From Promethearchaeota archaeon (GTDB lineage Archaea; Asgardarchaeota; Lokiarchaeia; Sigynarchaeales; SOKP01): a stretch of 64,000 nt of DNA. The translations under genes were made by a program, and so were the position numbers. Positions 17,404 to 26,564 of the stretch are shown here, in pieces. The stretch lies in NCBI GenBank assembly GCA_019894875.1, contig JAGXNR010000004.1, positions 24,072-88,071 on the forward strand, given 5' to 3'. The notes under the pieces were generated by a model. The model was not told the origin of the DNA. It did not search any database and worked only from the letters and a program-made list of their open reading frames with translations. Within the stretch, counting starts at the first letter, position 1. Every line of letters begins with the position of its first letter.

Positions 17404-18819
17404 GTGTTAAAGAAAATGACAGATTATTTTAAAGCAAGGATAAGCTTGGAACCAAGTGAGGTTCCAAAGGAATGGATAAATATAATACCCGATTTACCAA
17501 CTCCTATGACGCCTTTGGTTAATCCAATGGATGGAAAACCTGCTCCGCCAGAAATGGCGTTTGCTATTTTTCCCAAAGAATGTGTATTGCAAGAAGTTTC
17601 ACAAGAGAGAACAATTCCTATCCCAAATGAGTTAAGAGAGATTTATGCTAAAACGTATAGACCAACACCTCTCCATCGCGCTTTAGGTTTAGAACGGGAA
17701 TTAGGAATAGAAGGAGATAACATAAAAATCTTTTATAAGAATGAATCAACATCTCCTACTGGATCACATAAACCTAATACAGCTATAGCTCAAGCATTTT
17801 ATGCCAAGAAAGATGGGCTAGAAGAATTAGTTACTGAAACTGGTGCAGGACAATGGGGTTCAGGTTTAGCCTATGGATGTAATTTATTTGACATCAAATG
17901 TACAGTTTACATGGTAAGAGCAAGTTTTATACAAAAACCAGGAAGAAAAATCTTAATGAGATCCTATGGTGCCGAAGTACACGCAAGTCCTTCAAGGTTT
18001 ACGGAATCTGGAAAACTATTTTTAGGAAAAGATCCTGATCATCCTGGGAGCCTAGGAGTTGCAATCTCAGAAGCTATTGAACATAGTATGAGTAGTGATA
18101 AAATCAGGTATTCTTTAGGAAGCGTGGTTAATTTTGTGCTTTTACATCAAACGGTTATTGGACAAGAAGCAAAGATACAATTGAATAAAGTGGGAATTGA
18201 TAATCCAGATATAATAATTGGTTGTATGGGTGGTGGATCTAACTTCGCGGGATTAATGATTCCTTTTGCCAGAGACAAATTGACTGGAGTTAACTCAGAA
18301 ATAGAGATTATTGGAGTAGAACCACGAGCATGCCCTAGTGTTTGTAAGGGAGAATATCGCTGGGATTTTGGAGATGCCGCAATGAAAGGACCTATCGCAA
18401 AAATGCACACCTTAGGTCATACGTTTATTCCTAGTCCGATTCATGCGGGGGGATTAAGATATCATGGAATTGCTCCTATTGTTTCAATTTTGTATAATAG
18501 TAAGATAATTTCTGCTGTTATGCATCATCAAACAGAAGTTATTAAAGCGGGAATCCAATTTGCAAAAACAGAAGGTATTCTCCCTGCACCTGAAACAGCT
18601 CATGCGATAAAAGAAGCCATCGATCAAGCTATAAAAGCTAAAGAAAACAACGAAAAGAAAGTAATTCTTTTTAATTTTAGTGGTCATGGATATTTTGATT
18701 TACTAGCTTATAAAGAGTATATGACAGGTGCATTAGAGAACTATGAATTACCAACTGAAAGCATCAAAAAAGCACTAGAATCCGAAGAAATGCCAAATAT
18801 CAATGAATCAGAATTTTAA
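17404..18819 (+). CDS. trpB2: Tryptophan synthase beta chain, TrpB2 type
   Basis: 471-residue PLP enzyme of the TrpB2 subfamily, which condenses indole (or related substrates) with serine or O-phosphoserine and usually acts without TrpA. Visible features: the TrpB2-specific N-terminal extension (ILPDLPTPMTPL-like), substrate-binding RPTPLHRA, the PLP lysine in TGSHKPNTA (near residue 120), TETGAGQWG, and the phosphate-binding loop GCMGGGSNFAG. The SGHG-type motif FSGHGYFDL lies near the end. Start is GTG at 17404, with ATG 17416 as an alternative. No other trp genes are near, consistent with a stand-alone TrpB2. Confidence 0.93.
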   Translation: MLKKMTDYFKARISLEPSEVPKEWINIIPDLPTPMTPLVNPMDGKPAPPEMAFAIFPKECVLQEVSQERTIPIPNELREIYAKTYRPTPLHRALGLERELGIEGDNIKIFYKNESTSPTGSHKPNTAIAQAFYAKKDGLEELVTETGAGQWGSGLAYGCNLFDIKCTVYMVRASFIQKPGRKILMRSYGAEVHASPSRFTESGKLFLGKDPDHPGSLGVAISEAIEHSMSSDKIRYSLGSVVNFVLLHQTVIGQEAKIQLNKVGIDNPDIIIGCMGGGSNFAGLMIPFARDKLTGVNSEIEIIGVEPRACPSVCKGEYRWDFGDAAMKGPIAKMHTLGHTFIPSPIHAGGLRYHGIAPIVSILYNSKIISAVMHHQTEVIKAGIQFAKTEGILPAPETAHAIKEAIDQAIKAKENNEKKVILFNFSGHGYFDLLAYKEYMTGALENYELPTESIKKALESEEMPNINESEF

Positions 18820-18928
18820 TTCAATACTATCTCTTTTTTTTTTAATTTTTTTATAAAATTTTGATATAGAGAAAATCTTAAAATTTAGGAATGCTTAAAA
18901 TATTAAAATTTAATGAGTTTGGTTATTA

Positions 18929-19996
18929 GTGAATATAACTTCGGTTATAATTATATGTTTTCTTTATTCTTATGGCTTAATTCTGCTTTATATCACTTGT
19001 TTAACAAGAAAGAAAGGTGATAAAGGAGCGTTCATTAATAATGCAGCAAATTCTATAGTTTTCATAATTTCAATTACCATAAATTTAATTCTTATTAATA
19101 TAATAAATCCTCTCAGCGCTCAATTTGTAGCTTTTCCGTTTGATTTCTTAATGGTTGGTTTTATTATTTTATTCATTCCACTTTTTTATATTCTAGTAGT
19201 TAAAGAAAAGAGGAATGTTAATAAAGGAAAGAGTTCAATAGAGGATTTTAGCCCTAGGGCAACAAATTTGCCATTAAAATATGATATATATAGAAAATTA
19301 ACTCATTTAGTTGTTCTTGGCATCATTTTTTTCTATTTTACTCTCGGATTTCTAATTCAAAATTTTTTCATTTATATTTTAGATTTCTTGCCAAATTTTT
19401 TTATTAATATGTTTGACATTGGTGATAATATAATGATTTTTACCCAAAACTTAGTGGTTTTCTTGGTAGGGGTGTCTCTAATAGGATTGCTAACGGCAGA
19501 TTTTATTAGAATTCTAAAACCAAAATATTACCCCCTAAAGGTAGTAAATCAGATATTGAAGAAAAAAGAATTATATATGAGATTTGGGCCCCATATTTCT
19601 ATGAGCATTGGTTGTTTTTCAATAATTCTTCTTTATGGTTTAATTCAACCCATTGGTCCAATGATAATTTGTACATCAATGGCTATGGCAGTATTAGGGG
19701 ATACATCATCTAATTTGATTGGTAGGGTAATAGGGAAGAAAAAAATCCGAAATACTGAAAAAACTTTTGAAGGTTTAATTGCTGGCGTCGTTGTAGCCTT
19801 TATATTTGGGCTTATCATTTTGGGCTTGTTGCAAAATTATTATTTGCTTGGAAACTTTGGATTATTTTTTATTCCGTTGCTAGGCTCTATTATTATTGGT
19901 TTAATCGATTACTTAGATCTTGAAATTGATGATAACCTCTCTTATATTTTTATCATTTCAACAGTATTATTTTTTAGTACCATTTGGATATTCTAA
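18929..19996 (+). CDS. Dolichol kinase / CDP-diglyceride-synthase-like membrane enzyme
   Basis: 355-residue polytopic membrane protein with about nine hydrophobic helices. The C-terminal part carries the signature of the dolichol kinase/phytol kinase/phosphatidate cytidylyltransferase group: YRKLTHL, then MAVLGDTSSNLIGRVIGKKKI and a nearby KTFEG (pattern GDxxxxxxGxxxG...KTxEG). The family phosphorylates polyprenols or activates lipid phosphates with CTP. By membrane position and family it should act in isoprenoid carrier or phospholipid synthesis; the exact substrate is unresolved. Start is GTG at 18929. About 57 bp upstream of pyrI, with no obvious functional link. Confidence 0.78.
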   Translation: MNITSVIIICFLYSYGLILLYITCLTRKKGDKGAFINNAANSIVFIISITINLILINIINPLSAQFVAFPFDFLMVGFIILFIPLFYILVVKEKRNVNKGKSSIEDFSPRATNLPLKYDIYRKLTHLVVLGIIFFYFTLGFLIQNFFIYILDFLPNFFINMFDIGDNIMIFTQNLVVFLVGVSLIGLLTADFIRILKPKYYPLKVVNQILKKKELYMRFGPHISMSIGCFSIILLYGLIQPIGPMIICTSMAMAVLGDTSSNLIGRVIGKKKIRNTEKTFEGLIAGVVVAFIFGLIILGLLQNYYLLGNFGLFFIPLLGSIIIGLIDYLDLEIDDNLSYIFIISTVLFFSTIWIF

Positions 19997-20053
19997 ACCA
20001 AGGTAATTAAGTAGGAATTAACAAAACATTTTTCAATTAAGCTGATTTAAATT

Positions 20054-20560
20054 ATGAAAATGATGGAAGAAAAATTAAAAATAGTAAAAATTACGAAAGG
20101 GACCGTTATCGATCATATTGATGCGGGTTATGCTTTAACAATTCTAAATCTAACAGGTCTTGATGAAGTTAAAAATTTAATAACTATAGGTGTTAATGTC
20201 TCTTCTAAGAAATTTAACACTAAAGACATCATCAAAATCGAGAACGTATTTCTAAATGAAACTCAAATGCAACAAATTTCAATACTCTCCCCAAATGCTA
20301 CTATCTCTTTAATTGAAGACAATAAGGTGATTGAGAAAAAAAAGGTAAAATTACCAAATATAATAAAAAAACTTATACTTTGTGTTAATCAAACCTGTAT
20401 TTCAAATTCAGATGAACCAATATCAACCGAGTTTAAAGTTCTTGTAGAAAAACCGTTAAAAATTCAGTGTATCTATTGTGAACGTATTTATATATTAGAA
20501 GAAATAGTATTCACCTCTAAAGAAAAAAAGGAAAAAATTGTCAAACAGCGCATTCTATGA
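20054..20560 (+). CDS. pyrI: Aspartate carbamoyltransferase regulatory subunit PyrI
   Basis: 168-residue PyrI. The N-terminal allosteric domain contains GTVIDHIDAGYALTILNLTG (nucleotide-binding face), and the C-terminal zinc domain has four cysteines in the CxxxxC...CxxC arrangement (CVNQTC near residue 115, CIYCE near 141). It binds CTP/ATP and links catalytic PyrB trimers. The catalytic subunit gene pyrB, often adjacent in archaea, is not in this window. ATG codons at 20054 and 20060 are both possible starts. The C-terminal tail is Lys-rich and slightly longer than usual. Confidence 0.92.
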   Translation: MKMMEEKLKIVKITKGTVIDHIDAGYALTILNLTGLDEVKNLITIGVNVSSKKFNTKDIIKIENVFLNETQMQQISILSPNATISLIEDNKVIEKKKVKLPNIIKKLILCVNQTCISNSDEPISTEFKVLVEKPLKIQCIYCERIYILEEIVFTSKEKKEKIVKQRIL

Positions 20561-20581
20561 TGAGGAATTATTCAAAAGTTA

Positions 20582-21031
20582 TTAGATAAATAACTCTAGT
20601 ATTGAAGAGAAATCTGGAATAAAAAATAGTATTGTGTGAATAAAAACACCACATATCATAAACATAAAGAAAAATATCCCTATACCAGGTAATAATATCT
20701 TCTTCCAGTTCCATTCTTCTTTATCATATTCATATTTTAAAATGAAAAAGCTTACGATAAAAGGAAAGAGAAACCACCATATTAACATCCATAAAAATAA
20801 AAACCATCCGATTAATCCAAAAATTAATCTCCCAATAATAGCACTTAAAGCACCAGTTATAGCTCTGATCCAATAAAGTTTTGTTTCTTTTTCTAGTCGC
20901 AGATCTAATTCTGTTGCAGGAGCTTTTACTATTTTTTCTTCCTTAGTTGTTTTTTTTTTAAATTCTTTCTGTTTCTCCTTTATTAACTTCAACCTTCTTT
21001 TTCTAATATCCACTTTCTTACGCTTTCCCAT
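20582..21031 (-). CDS. Unknown membrane protein with basic N-terminus
   Basis: About 149 residues when started at the ATG at 21031 (MGKRKKVDIRKRRLK). A longer open frame reaches 21166 but would overlap the start of the oppositely transcribed rqcH and adds an unrelated hydrophobic stretch, so I prefer 21031. The N-terminal 50 residues are very basic; then come two long hydrophobic blocks, about residues 53-100 (tryptophan/phenylalanine-rich, probably two helices) and 115-145. No family recognised. The basic tail could contact RNA or ribosomes, but this is only suggested by composition. Shares a 70-bp divergent spacer with rqcH. Confidence 0.5.
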   Translation of the reverse strand: MGKRKKVDIRKRRLKLIKEKQKEFKKKTTKEEKIVKAPATELDLRLEKETKLYWIRAITGALSAIIGRLIFGLIGWFLFLWMLIWWFLFPFIVSFFILKYEYDKEEWNWKKILLPGIGIFFFMFMICGVFIHTILFFIPDFSSILELFI

Positions 21032-21101
21032 ATTACTAATATAAATATTATTTACTATAAAAATAATTATATATCTTGATAAACTAAAAACTAGACAAAA
21101 T

Positions 21102-23156
21102 ATGATTAAAATCGCTAAAGAGTTCTCTAATTTCGATGTATTCGCAATCGTAAAAGAATTAGACACACTCCTAATTAATGGTTCAATTTCTAATATCTAC
21201 GAAGTTCAAGATTTACTTATCCTAAAAATTAATACCAATTTTGGGAAAAAAAATTTAATTATTAAAAAAGATTCTCGGATAAATTTAACTGAATATGATT
21301 ATCCGATACCAGATTTCCCTAACCAGTATATCAGAACTTTAAGAAAGTTACTCAAAAATAGAAGAATAATTAATGTCACTCAATATAAATTTGATAGAAT
21401 AATAATAATAGAGTTAACTAATAGAGAGGAAGGATCATGGAAATTCGTGATTGAGTTGTTTAATAAAGGGAATTTTCTACTTTTAGATGAAAATAACACG
21501 ATTATTGTCGCAAAAAAATATCGGAAATTTAGAGACAGAAGTATACTTCCTAAGAAAGAGTACGTTTTTCCCAAATCCAATGAAAAAGATTTCTTTACTT
21601 TAGATAAAGAAGATTTTAAAGCCTTTTTTGAAAATTCTGAAAACGAAATTGTAAGAGAAATATCAAGAAAATTAAAACTTTCTGGATTACATAGCGAGGA
21701 ATTATGTTTTAGAGCGAATATAAATAAAAAAGAACTCGGGAAAAATCTGAATGATGATGATTTCACCAAGTTATATCAATCATTTAAAAGAATTAGAAAT
21801 GAAATATTATTTGGATTAATTAAGGCTTATATAGTTTTTAATGAACAAGAATGTGAAATCGCTGTTTTACCATTTGAAATGGAGATATTAAAAGATTATA
21901 AAAAAAAAGAATTTCCTTCTTTTAATGAAGCTGTTGATGATTTTTATTCTAAAATCGATTATGAATCAATAAAAAATCCAAAAGACAAAAAAATTGAAGA
22001 GATGATTAAAAACCAGCAAAAAATATTAATTAATCAACAGGAATATCTTGAGGAACTTAAATTAAAAAAGAAAAAGTATTATGAACTAGGAGATTTTCTA
22101 TATAATAATTTCAATAAATTTGAGAAGTTAATTTCAGTGATATTAGATGCGAGAACAAAAGAATACACTTGGGAAGAAATTAATAACAAGTTAGCAAAAG
22201 CAAAGAATGAAAAGTTGGATGGCGCAGAATTTTTTAATAAGATCAACCCCTCTACTAACCAACTCTTAATTAACATAAAGAATAATGATGTATATTTAGA
22301 TTTAAGAAAATCTATTGGAGAAAACACAAATCAAATTTATACTAAAGGGAAAAAGGCTGAAAAGAAAATAATAGGAACAGTTTCAGCGATAAAGAAAACC
22401 GAAGACAAAATTAACAATCTGAAACTTGAAAAGGATTCTATAGAAATGGGGGTTGACTTCCTTGTTAAAAAACCAAGTAAAAAATGGTATGAAAAATTCA
22501 GATGGTTTAACTCATCAGATGGGTTTTTAATTATAGGCGGGAGAGATGCTGCTACTAATGAAATTATTTTCAAGAAATATTTGGATCCCTATGATTTAGT
22601 TTTCCATACTAACTTCCCGGGTTCACCCTTAGTAATTATTAAGAATCCCGAAAATAAGGAAATTCCCCCCACAACTGTTGAAGAAACTGCAGTATTTGTC
22701 GCGAGTTTCTCACGAGCTTGGAAGGAAAATTGGGGTGTGGTTGATACGTTCTATATACAACCCAACCAAATTACGAGATCTCCCCCATCGGGAGAATATC
22801 TACAGAAAGGTTCATTTATAATTTCTGGGAAAAAGACTTTTATAAAGAATGTAAAAACTGAACTGACGATTGGTCTAAATCTTATTGAATTAAAAATGGG
22901 TGGAAATAACCAAAATCAGGGCTATTTTCCCATGATTATTTGTGGTCCAGAAACGGCAATTAAGAAACAAGCAAAGAAGAATATAACAATAATACCAACC
23001 AAATCAAAAAATTTCACAAAAGGAAAACTAGCTAAAGAATTAAAATCTAATTTTCTTAGAGATATAGATAAAGAATTGAAGAAATGGGTAGAATTACTCT
23101 CTATTGATGAAATTCTTTTATTTCTCCCAAATGGATTCTCAATGATTAAGCAATAA
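21102..23156 (+). CDS. rqcH: Ribosome quality control protein RqcH (NEMF/Tae2 family)
   Basis: 684-residue NFACT protein that binds stalled large ribosomal subunits and, in bacteria, recruits tRNA-Ala to add C-terminal alanine tails. NFACT-N covers about residues 1-190 with the conserved Asp-Arg pair (D98-R99 in YKFDRIII) needed for tail synthesis in bacterial RqcH. A helix-hairpin-helix region (GLHSEELCFRANI) follows, then a long Lys-rich coiled coil at about residues 280-350 and 425-455, and NFACT-R at about 460-590 with FRWFNSSDGFLIIGGRDAATN. The order and length fit archaeal homologues. ATG 21102 is the first in-frame start. Confidence 0.93.
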   Translation: MIKIAKEFSNFDVFAIVKELDTLLINGSISNIYEVQDLLILKINTNFGKKNLIIKKDSRINLTEYDYPIPDFPNQYIRTLRKLLKNRRIINVTQYKFDRIIIIELTNREEGSWKFVIELFNKGNFLLLDENNTIIVAKKYRKFRDRSILPKKEYVFPKSNEKDFFTLDKEDFKAFFENSENEIVREISRKLKLSGLHSEELCFRANINKKELGKNLNDDDFTKLYQSFKRIRNEILFGLIKAYIVFNEQECEIAVLPFEMEILKDYKKKEFPSFNEAVDDFYSKIDYESIKNPKDKKIEEMIKNQQKILINQQEYLEELKLKKKKYYELGDFLYNNFNKFEKLISVILDARTKEYTWEEINNKLAKAKNEKLDGAEFFNKINPSTNQLLINIKNNDVYLDLRKSIGENTNQIYTKGKKAEKKIIGTVSAIKKTEDKINNLKLEKDSIEMGVDFLVKKPSKKWYEKFRWFNSSDGFLIIGGRDAATNEIIFKKYLDPYDLVFHTNFPGSPLVIIKNPENKEIPPTTVEETAVFVASFSRAWKENWGVVDTFYIQPNQITRSPPSGEYLQKGSFIISGKKTFIKNVKTELTIGLNLIELKMGGNNQNQGYFPMIICGPETAIKKQAKKNITIIPTKSKNFTKGKLAKELKSNFLRDIDKELKKWVELLSIDEILLFLPNGFSMIKQ

Positions 23157-23158
23157 TA

Positions 23159-23896
23159 TTAAGCAAGTTTCATTTTAATTTTTCTAATATTTTTATAATC
23201 ATCAAATAATATACCATCAATTCCTTTACTAATTAAGTGCTTTATTTCGCTAATGGGATTTTCATAACCAAGGAAATCCCAAGACAGAGCCGTTATATTG
23301 TTTTTATGGCATTTTTCAATGAATTTTTGTGATATTAAATTTGACTTTAAACTTACCATATCAAATTTAATTTTTTTTTTAATATTCATTCTCATATCCA
23401 AAAATTCTGGTAGGGATAAACCTAAACCTTTTGATATATTAAAACAGATTCTAATGAATGGAATTTTACTCTTAATCTCTAATAAACCATGTAAGTGCCT
23501 TCCACTAATAATTATATCTGAGACTAATTTTTTTGCTTTAATAATTTCTACAACAGAATCAATTAAATCTTCTTCTTTTAATTCAATCATAAAATTAATT
23601 TTTCCGTTGAATTCGTCTAAGACTTCTGTTAGTAAAGGGATAGTATTTTGATGAATTACGGTTTTGAAAGCTATAATTTCATTATAAGTAAAATCTTTTA
23701 AAAGGCCTGATCCATTAGTAGTTCTATTTAGATTAGAATCATGCAATACTACCAGTTTCTTATCTTTAGTTTTTCGTACGTCAAACTCAATGTATGTTGC
23801 TCCATACTCCATAGCTTTTTTAAAAGCCAAAATTGTATTTTCATCAAATTTTCTCCTTGTTCCTCGATGCCCGATGAAAAGAAAGCTCTCAGTCAT
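23159..23896 (-). CDS. Glycerophosphodiester phosphodiesterase family protein
   Basis: 245-residue GDPD-type TIM barrel. Catalytic residues are visible at the N-terminus: H10-R11-G12 (GHRG), E37 and D39 in YIEFDVRKT, and H52 in VVLHD, followed by NLNRTTNGSG. Hydrolyses glycerophosphodiesters to glycerol phosphate and an alcohol; in archaea the natural substrate may be a glycerol-1-phosphate ether lipid fragment. There is no signal peptide, so it should be cytoplasmic. Tail-to-tail with rqcH, 3 bp apart, and 13 bp after the small membrane protein gene that precedes it on the same strand. Confidence 0.9.
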   Translation of the reverse strand: MTESFLFIGHRGTRRKFDENTILAFKKAMEYGATYIEFDVRKTKDKKLVVLHDSNLNRTTNGSGLLKDFTYNEIIAFKTVIHQNTIPLLTEVLDEFNGKINFMIELKEEDLIDSVVEIIKAKKLVSDIIISGRHLHGLLEIKSKIPFIRICFNISKGLGLSLPEFLDMRMNIKKKIKFDMVSLKSNLISQKFIEKCHKNNITALSWDFLGYENPISEIKHLISKGIDGILFDDYKNIRKIKMKLA

Positions 23897-23908
23897 TTTA
23901 CTACTTTT

Positions 23909-24325
23909 TTATTTTTCTTGGACAAAATACAAATAAATTAGAATTAATAAGAGTCCTAAAAATGTAGAAATAAAAACGATATAACTCAACAAAGTCTGTC
24001 CTAAAGAAAGAATAAAAAGTAAAAGGAATTCTTTCCAATCTACTGGTTTTCCTGTCATTTCCTTATAATTTCCGATACTTATCATCATAAATAGGAAAAA
24101 AAGGAGGATTGAAAAAACTTTTATTACAATATCTATAATATCAAAAACTAGATTTATTCCTATAAAAATAGAAATTATTCCAGTATTAAACAAAAATGAA
24201 ACTATAGCAAAGATTAAACTAAGAGCAGTAGAAATCACAACTGTTCTATAAGCAAATTTGTCATCAGATCTTCTTCTTGTATTCGATTTTTGGTCTTTAG
24301 TTTGGACCTTAGGGATTTTTGACAT
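23909..24325 (-). CDS. Unknown membrane protein paired with a secreted-domain protein
   Basis: 138 residues: a basic N-terminal tail (about 25 residues, KTKDQKSNTRRRSDDK) and four hydrophobic segments at about residues 28-46, 50-67, 69-87 and 103-135. No family recognised. Its ATG is one base after the stop codon of the 266-residue exported protein gene, so the two are almost certainly cotranscribed and perhaps interact in the membrane. GDPD follows 13 bp downstream on the same strand. Confidence 0.5.
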   Translation of the reverse strand: MSKIPKVQTKDQKSNTRRRSDDKFAYRTVVISTALSLIFAIVSFLFNTGIISIFIGINLVFDIIDIVIKVFSILLFFLFMMISIGNYKEMTGKPVDWKEFLLLFILSLGQTLLSYIVFISTFLGLLLILIYLYFVQEK

Positions 24326-24326
24326 A

Positions 24327-25127
24327 TTACGTTCTTAATCTTTCCATTTTTTCTTTTAATTTGAAAATTTTGTAGATATAATATCCAGATAGAATTCCAA
24401 TAATACTAAAAACGACCGTTGATAAAACCTGAAGGATTACATCAATAAGTAATTGTTCTTCTTCTGAAGGCTCTAAAACATTGATAAGAATTATCTCACT
24501 TTTTATAATCCCATCTGGATATGAGGATGTTTTTCCGTAAGTAATATTGAATGCGTAACTGTTTCCATATTCTAATACCGCATCTTCTTCATATCCCTCT
24601 CCAATTGGTTGTTCAATCGGAATAGAAAACTCGTAAACTGAAAGTTTTCCATCTAGTTTCCCAGCCCCTTCACCATGATAATTTGTATCATTTAAAAACG
24701 AACTATCATTAATAAAATAATCAAGGTAAACGAACTGATCAGTTTCAATATCAGAGAATTGAACAATTTTTGCATCAATAAAATCTTCTTGATTTTCTGA
24801 AGAACTATTAGAAATTAAAAGACCAATAAATTCTGTAGAATTATGAGCACCTATAGCTAAATCAACTTGAACAGAGATAAAAAGCTCTGAATTATCTTGC
24901 ATAACCCATAAATCGATTGGTAAATCTGTTAGATTTATATGAGTTTTAAATGCTTTTTTCCATTCATCTGTAGAATCATCAATTTCTCCATCAACAATCG
25001 GAGCATCTCCAAATTCAGCATCAATTTCCTCAATAGCACCATAACCATTGATCATGAATAAAGATGATACTAGTAAAAGATTAATTAATATAATCCCGCT
25101 TATTAAAGAGTAACCTATTTTTTTCAA
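24327..25127 (-). CDS. Exported CBM9/DOMON-like protein with C-terminal membrane anchor
   Basis: 266 residues. An N-terminal signal segment (KKIGYSLISGIILINLLLVS) leads into an extracellular domain starting APIVDGEIDDSTDEWKKA. That pattern matches the first strands of CBM9/DOMON-like (ethylbenzene-dehydrogenase heme/sugar-binding-like) sandwiches, where a D-G-x-x-D/E-x-x-W motif is common. Several Asn-x-Ser/Thr sites occur. A C-terminal hydrophobic helix (about residues 232-254) and a short charged tail anchor it with the domain outside. Ligand unknown. First gene of a run with the small membrane protein and GDPD. Confidence 0.55.
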   Translation of the reverse strand: MKKIGYSLISGIILINLLLVSSLFMINGYGAIEEIDAEFGDAPIVDGEIDDSTDEWKKAFKTHINLTDLPIDLWVMQDNSELFISVQVDLAIGAHNSTEFIGLLISNSSSENQEDFIDAKIVQFSDIETDQFVYLDYFINDSSFLNDTNYHGEGAGKLDGKLSVYEFSIPIEQPIGEGYEEDAVLEYGNSYAFNITYGKTSSYPDGIIKSEIILINVLEPSEEEQLLIDVILQVLSTVVFSIIGILSGYYIYKIFKLKEKMERLRT

Positions 25128-25283
25128 AGTAAAAATATGTTGCTTGTATAGTATTGTTGAATATTAAAATTGATAATTAAAATTTCATTTAATATTTTTC
25201 CTTCCTTCTTTCAATAAAAATTCATATTTAACTAGATTAAAATAAAAGAAGAAAAAATAAAAAGAATTTAATTCTCCTTTGAA

Positions 25284-25733
25284 TTATTTTAGATGTGTAG
25301 GTAAGAAAACAATGCAGTTAAACTTATTGAGATAAGTAATAATATAGTTGACCAAACGTTTAACTTCCCGTTTTGCTTCAGATAAATTCTTGTTATTATA
25401 TTCGGCATAAGTTTTGGGTCCTATAGCAATAAGAACACCGCTAAGATCTTTTTCTCTTTTAATAAAGAACCAAAATGGCATCTTTTTTTCATTATCTTTA
25501 ATAATTAGAAGCATCCAAGGATTTAATGTCCAATCGGATTCATCAGGACCTAAAACTTTGTCTATTGCTTTATTCGTTATATATTTTTTAGTCATCTTTA
25601 TTGATTTATTAAGGGCATTAAAAAAACTCCTTTTTAGTTTTAGATAACCCCCAAAATAAGTTTTCGCGTCAAAGAGCTCAAGTTCTTTACCTGTTCCATC
25701 TGCAAACTTTAAAAAAATCTTCCAAAGACTCAT
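25284..25733 (-). CDS. Unknown 149-residue protein of the RNase P gene cluster
   Basis: No family recognised. The pattern is alpha/beta: a strand (LWKIFLKFADG), helices at about residues 30-60 rich in Lys, a conserved-looking LGPDESDWTLNPWMLLI, a strand MPFWFFIKRE, and a final helix-strand NYIITYLNKFNCIVFLPTHL. Compact, basic, no membrane spans. It is the last gene of the minus-strand run rpp30-pop5-141aa-149aa, 18 bp from its neighbour, so a link to RNA processing is possible by position only. Confidence 0.5.
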   Translation of the reverse strand: MSLWKIFLKFADGTGKELELFDAKTYFGGYLKLKRSFFNALNKSIKMTKKYITNKAIDKVLGPDESDWTLNPWMLLIIKDNEKKMPFWFFIKREKDLSGVLIAIGPKTYAEYNNKNLSEAKREVKRLVNYIITYLNKFNCIVFLPTHLK

Positions 25734-25751
25734 GATTAAGAATTTTTTTTT

Positions 25752-26177
25752 TTATATTAGTCCAATTTCTTCTATTTTTACTTTTTTAAATATATTTTTT
25801 ATCTTCTCAAGTGAGGTTTTTAAATTTTCACTTTTTTTTTCTGAAAATCTCAAATTTAAGTAACACTCATAAAGTAACTGGTTTTTTATTTTTAAAAATC
25901 CTGATGTATGAATAACTTGAAATTTCTGCAGTATTTTAGAGATCTCTTTTAAACTCTTTTTTGATAGCTTTAAACTACATAGACTAACTTTTATAATTTT
26001 ATCTTTATTTATTGGATAAATTGCTAACTTAATCGAATTTTCAATGAATGATTGAACAATTAGGAGATATTTACACTCATTTAAACTTTTAAATGATGTG
26101 ATCGGAATTTTTAAATTTGCATATGTAAATTCATCTATTTGTTGAATATAAGCATTTGTTATGTTTGACTTTTCCAT
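25752..26177 (-). CDS. Unknown 141-residue protein downstream of pop5
   Basis: No family recognised. Alternating strands and helices (YLLIVQSF, IKLAIYPI, IIKVSLCSL, then helix KKSLKEISKILQKF and strand HTSGFLKIKN) suggest a small ferredoxin- or ACT-like alpha/beta fold with two helices per repeat. No cysteine cluster or membrane span. Lies 47 bp after pop5 on the same strand and 18 bp before the 149-residue gene. The same fold class is common in small RNA-binding proteins, but this is only a structural guess. Confidence 0.5.
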   Translation of the reverse strand: MEKSNITNAYIQQIDEFTYANLKIPITSFKSLNECKYLLIVQSFIENSIKLAIYPINKDKIIKVSLCSLKLSKKSLKEISKILQKFQVIHTSGFLKIKNQLLYECYLNLRFSEKKSENLKTSLEKIKNIFKKVKIEEIGLI

Positions 26178-26224
26178 TTTATATTAGACTGATATTTTTG
26201 ATATGTTATTATTTTAATCGTTTT

Positions 26225-26551
26225 TTAAAAGAGGTTGTTTTCTTTTAAAGACCTAATTGTCCCAGAGGTCTTTACTGGGGATATAATTACTCTTTTTCCA
26301 TCGATTTCCTGTATGAGCGTTAAAGCTGTAATAATAATTTCTTTTGTTTCATGAGCACATCTAATAATCCCATAATTTTCCTGTGGATTGAGTTCTACTA
26401 ACCATAATCCAATTTTATTTGCTCCTTTCATTCCAAAATATCGCCATATAGATTTCCATATAGATTTCAAAATGACATTTTGATCGAGAAATAAATCTCT
26501 CTCTTTAATTATTTTAAAATTAATATATCTTGATTTCTCATTTTTAACGAT
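26225..26551 (-). CDS. rnp2: RNase P protein component 2 (Pop5), start codon unclear
   Basis: Pop5/Rpp14-family subunit that with Rpp30 supports catalysis by RNase P RNA in tRNA 5' maturation. The C-terminal part is unmistakable (ANKIGLWLVELNPQENYGII, SGTIRSL). The first ordinary start in frame, TTG 26470, would cut off the first strand and helix. The frame continues upstream to encode KSRYINFKIIKERDLFL, matching the Pop5 N-terminus. The rpp30 stop is followed directly by GAGGGG, then 7 nt, then ATC at 26551-26549, my preferred start. Alternatively an ATG at 26542, one base out of frame in an A-run (ATGAGAAATC), would start the protein as MRKSRYINF if one A is missing from the sequence. Confidence 0.8.
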   Translation of the reverse strand: MVKNEKSRYINFKIIKERDLFLDQNVILKSIWKSIWRYFGMKGANKIGLWLVELNPQENYGIIRCAHETKEIIITALTLIQEIDGKRVIISPVKTSGTIRSLKENNLF

Positions 26552-26564
26552 TTTATATCCCCTC

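Noticed and set aside
20582..21166. Longer version of the basic membrane protein starting at 21166
   Set aside because: It would overlap the divergent rqcH start by 65 bp and include promoter DNA; the internal ATG at 21031 avoids this.
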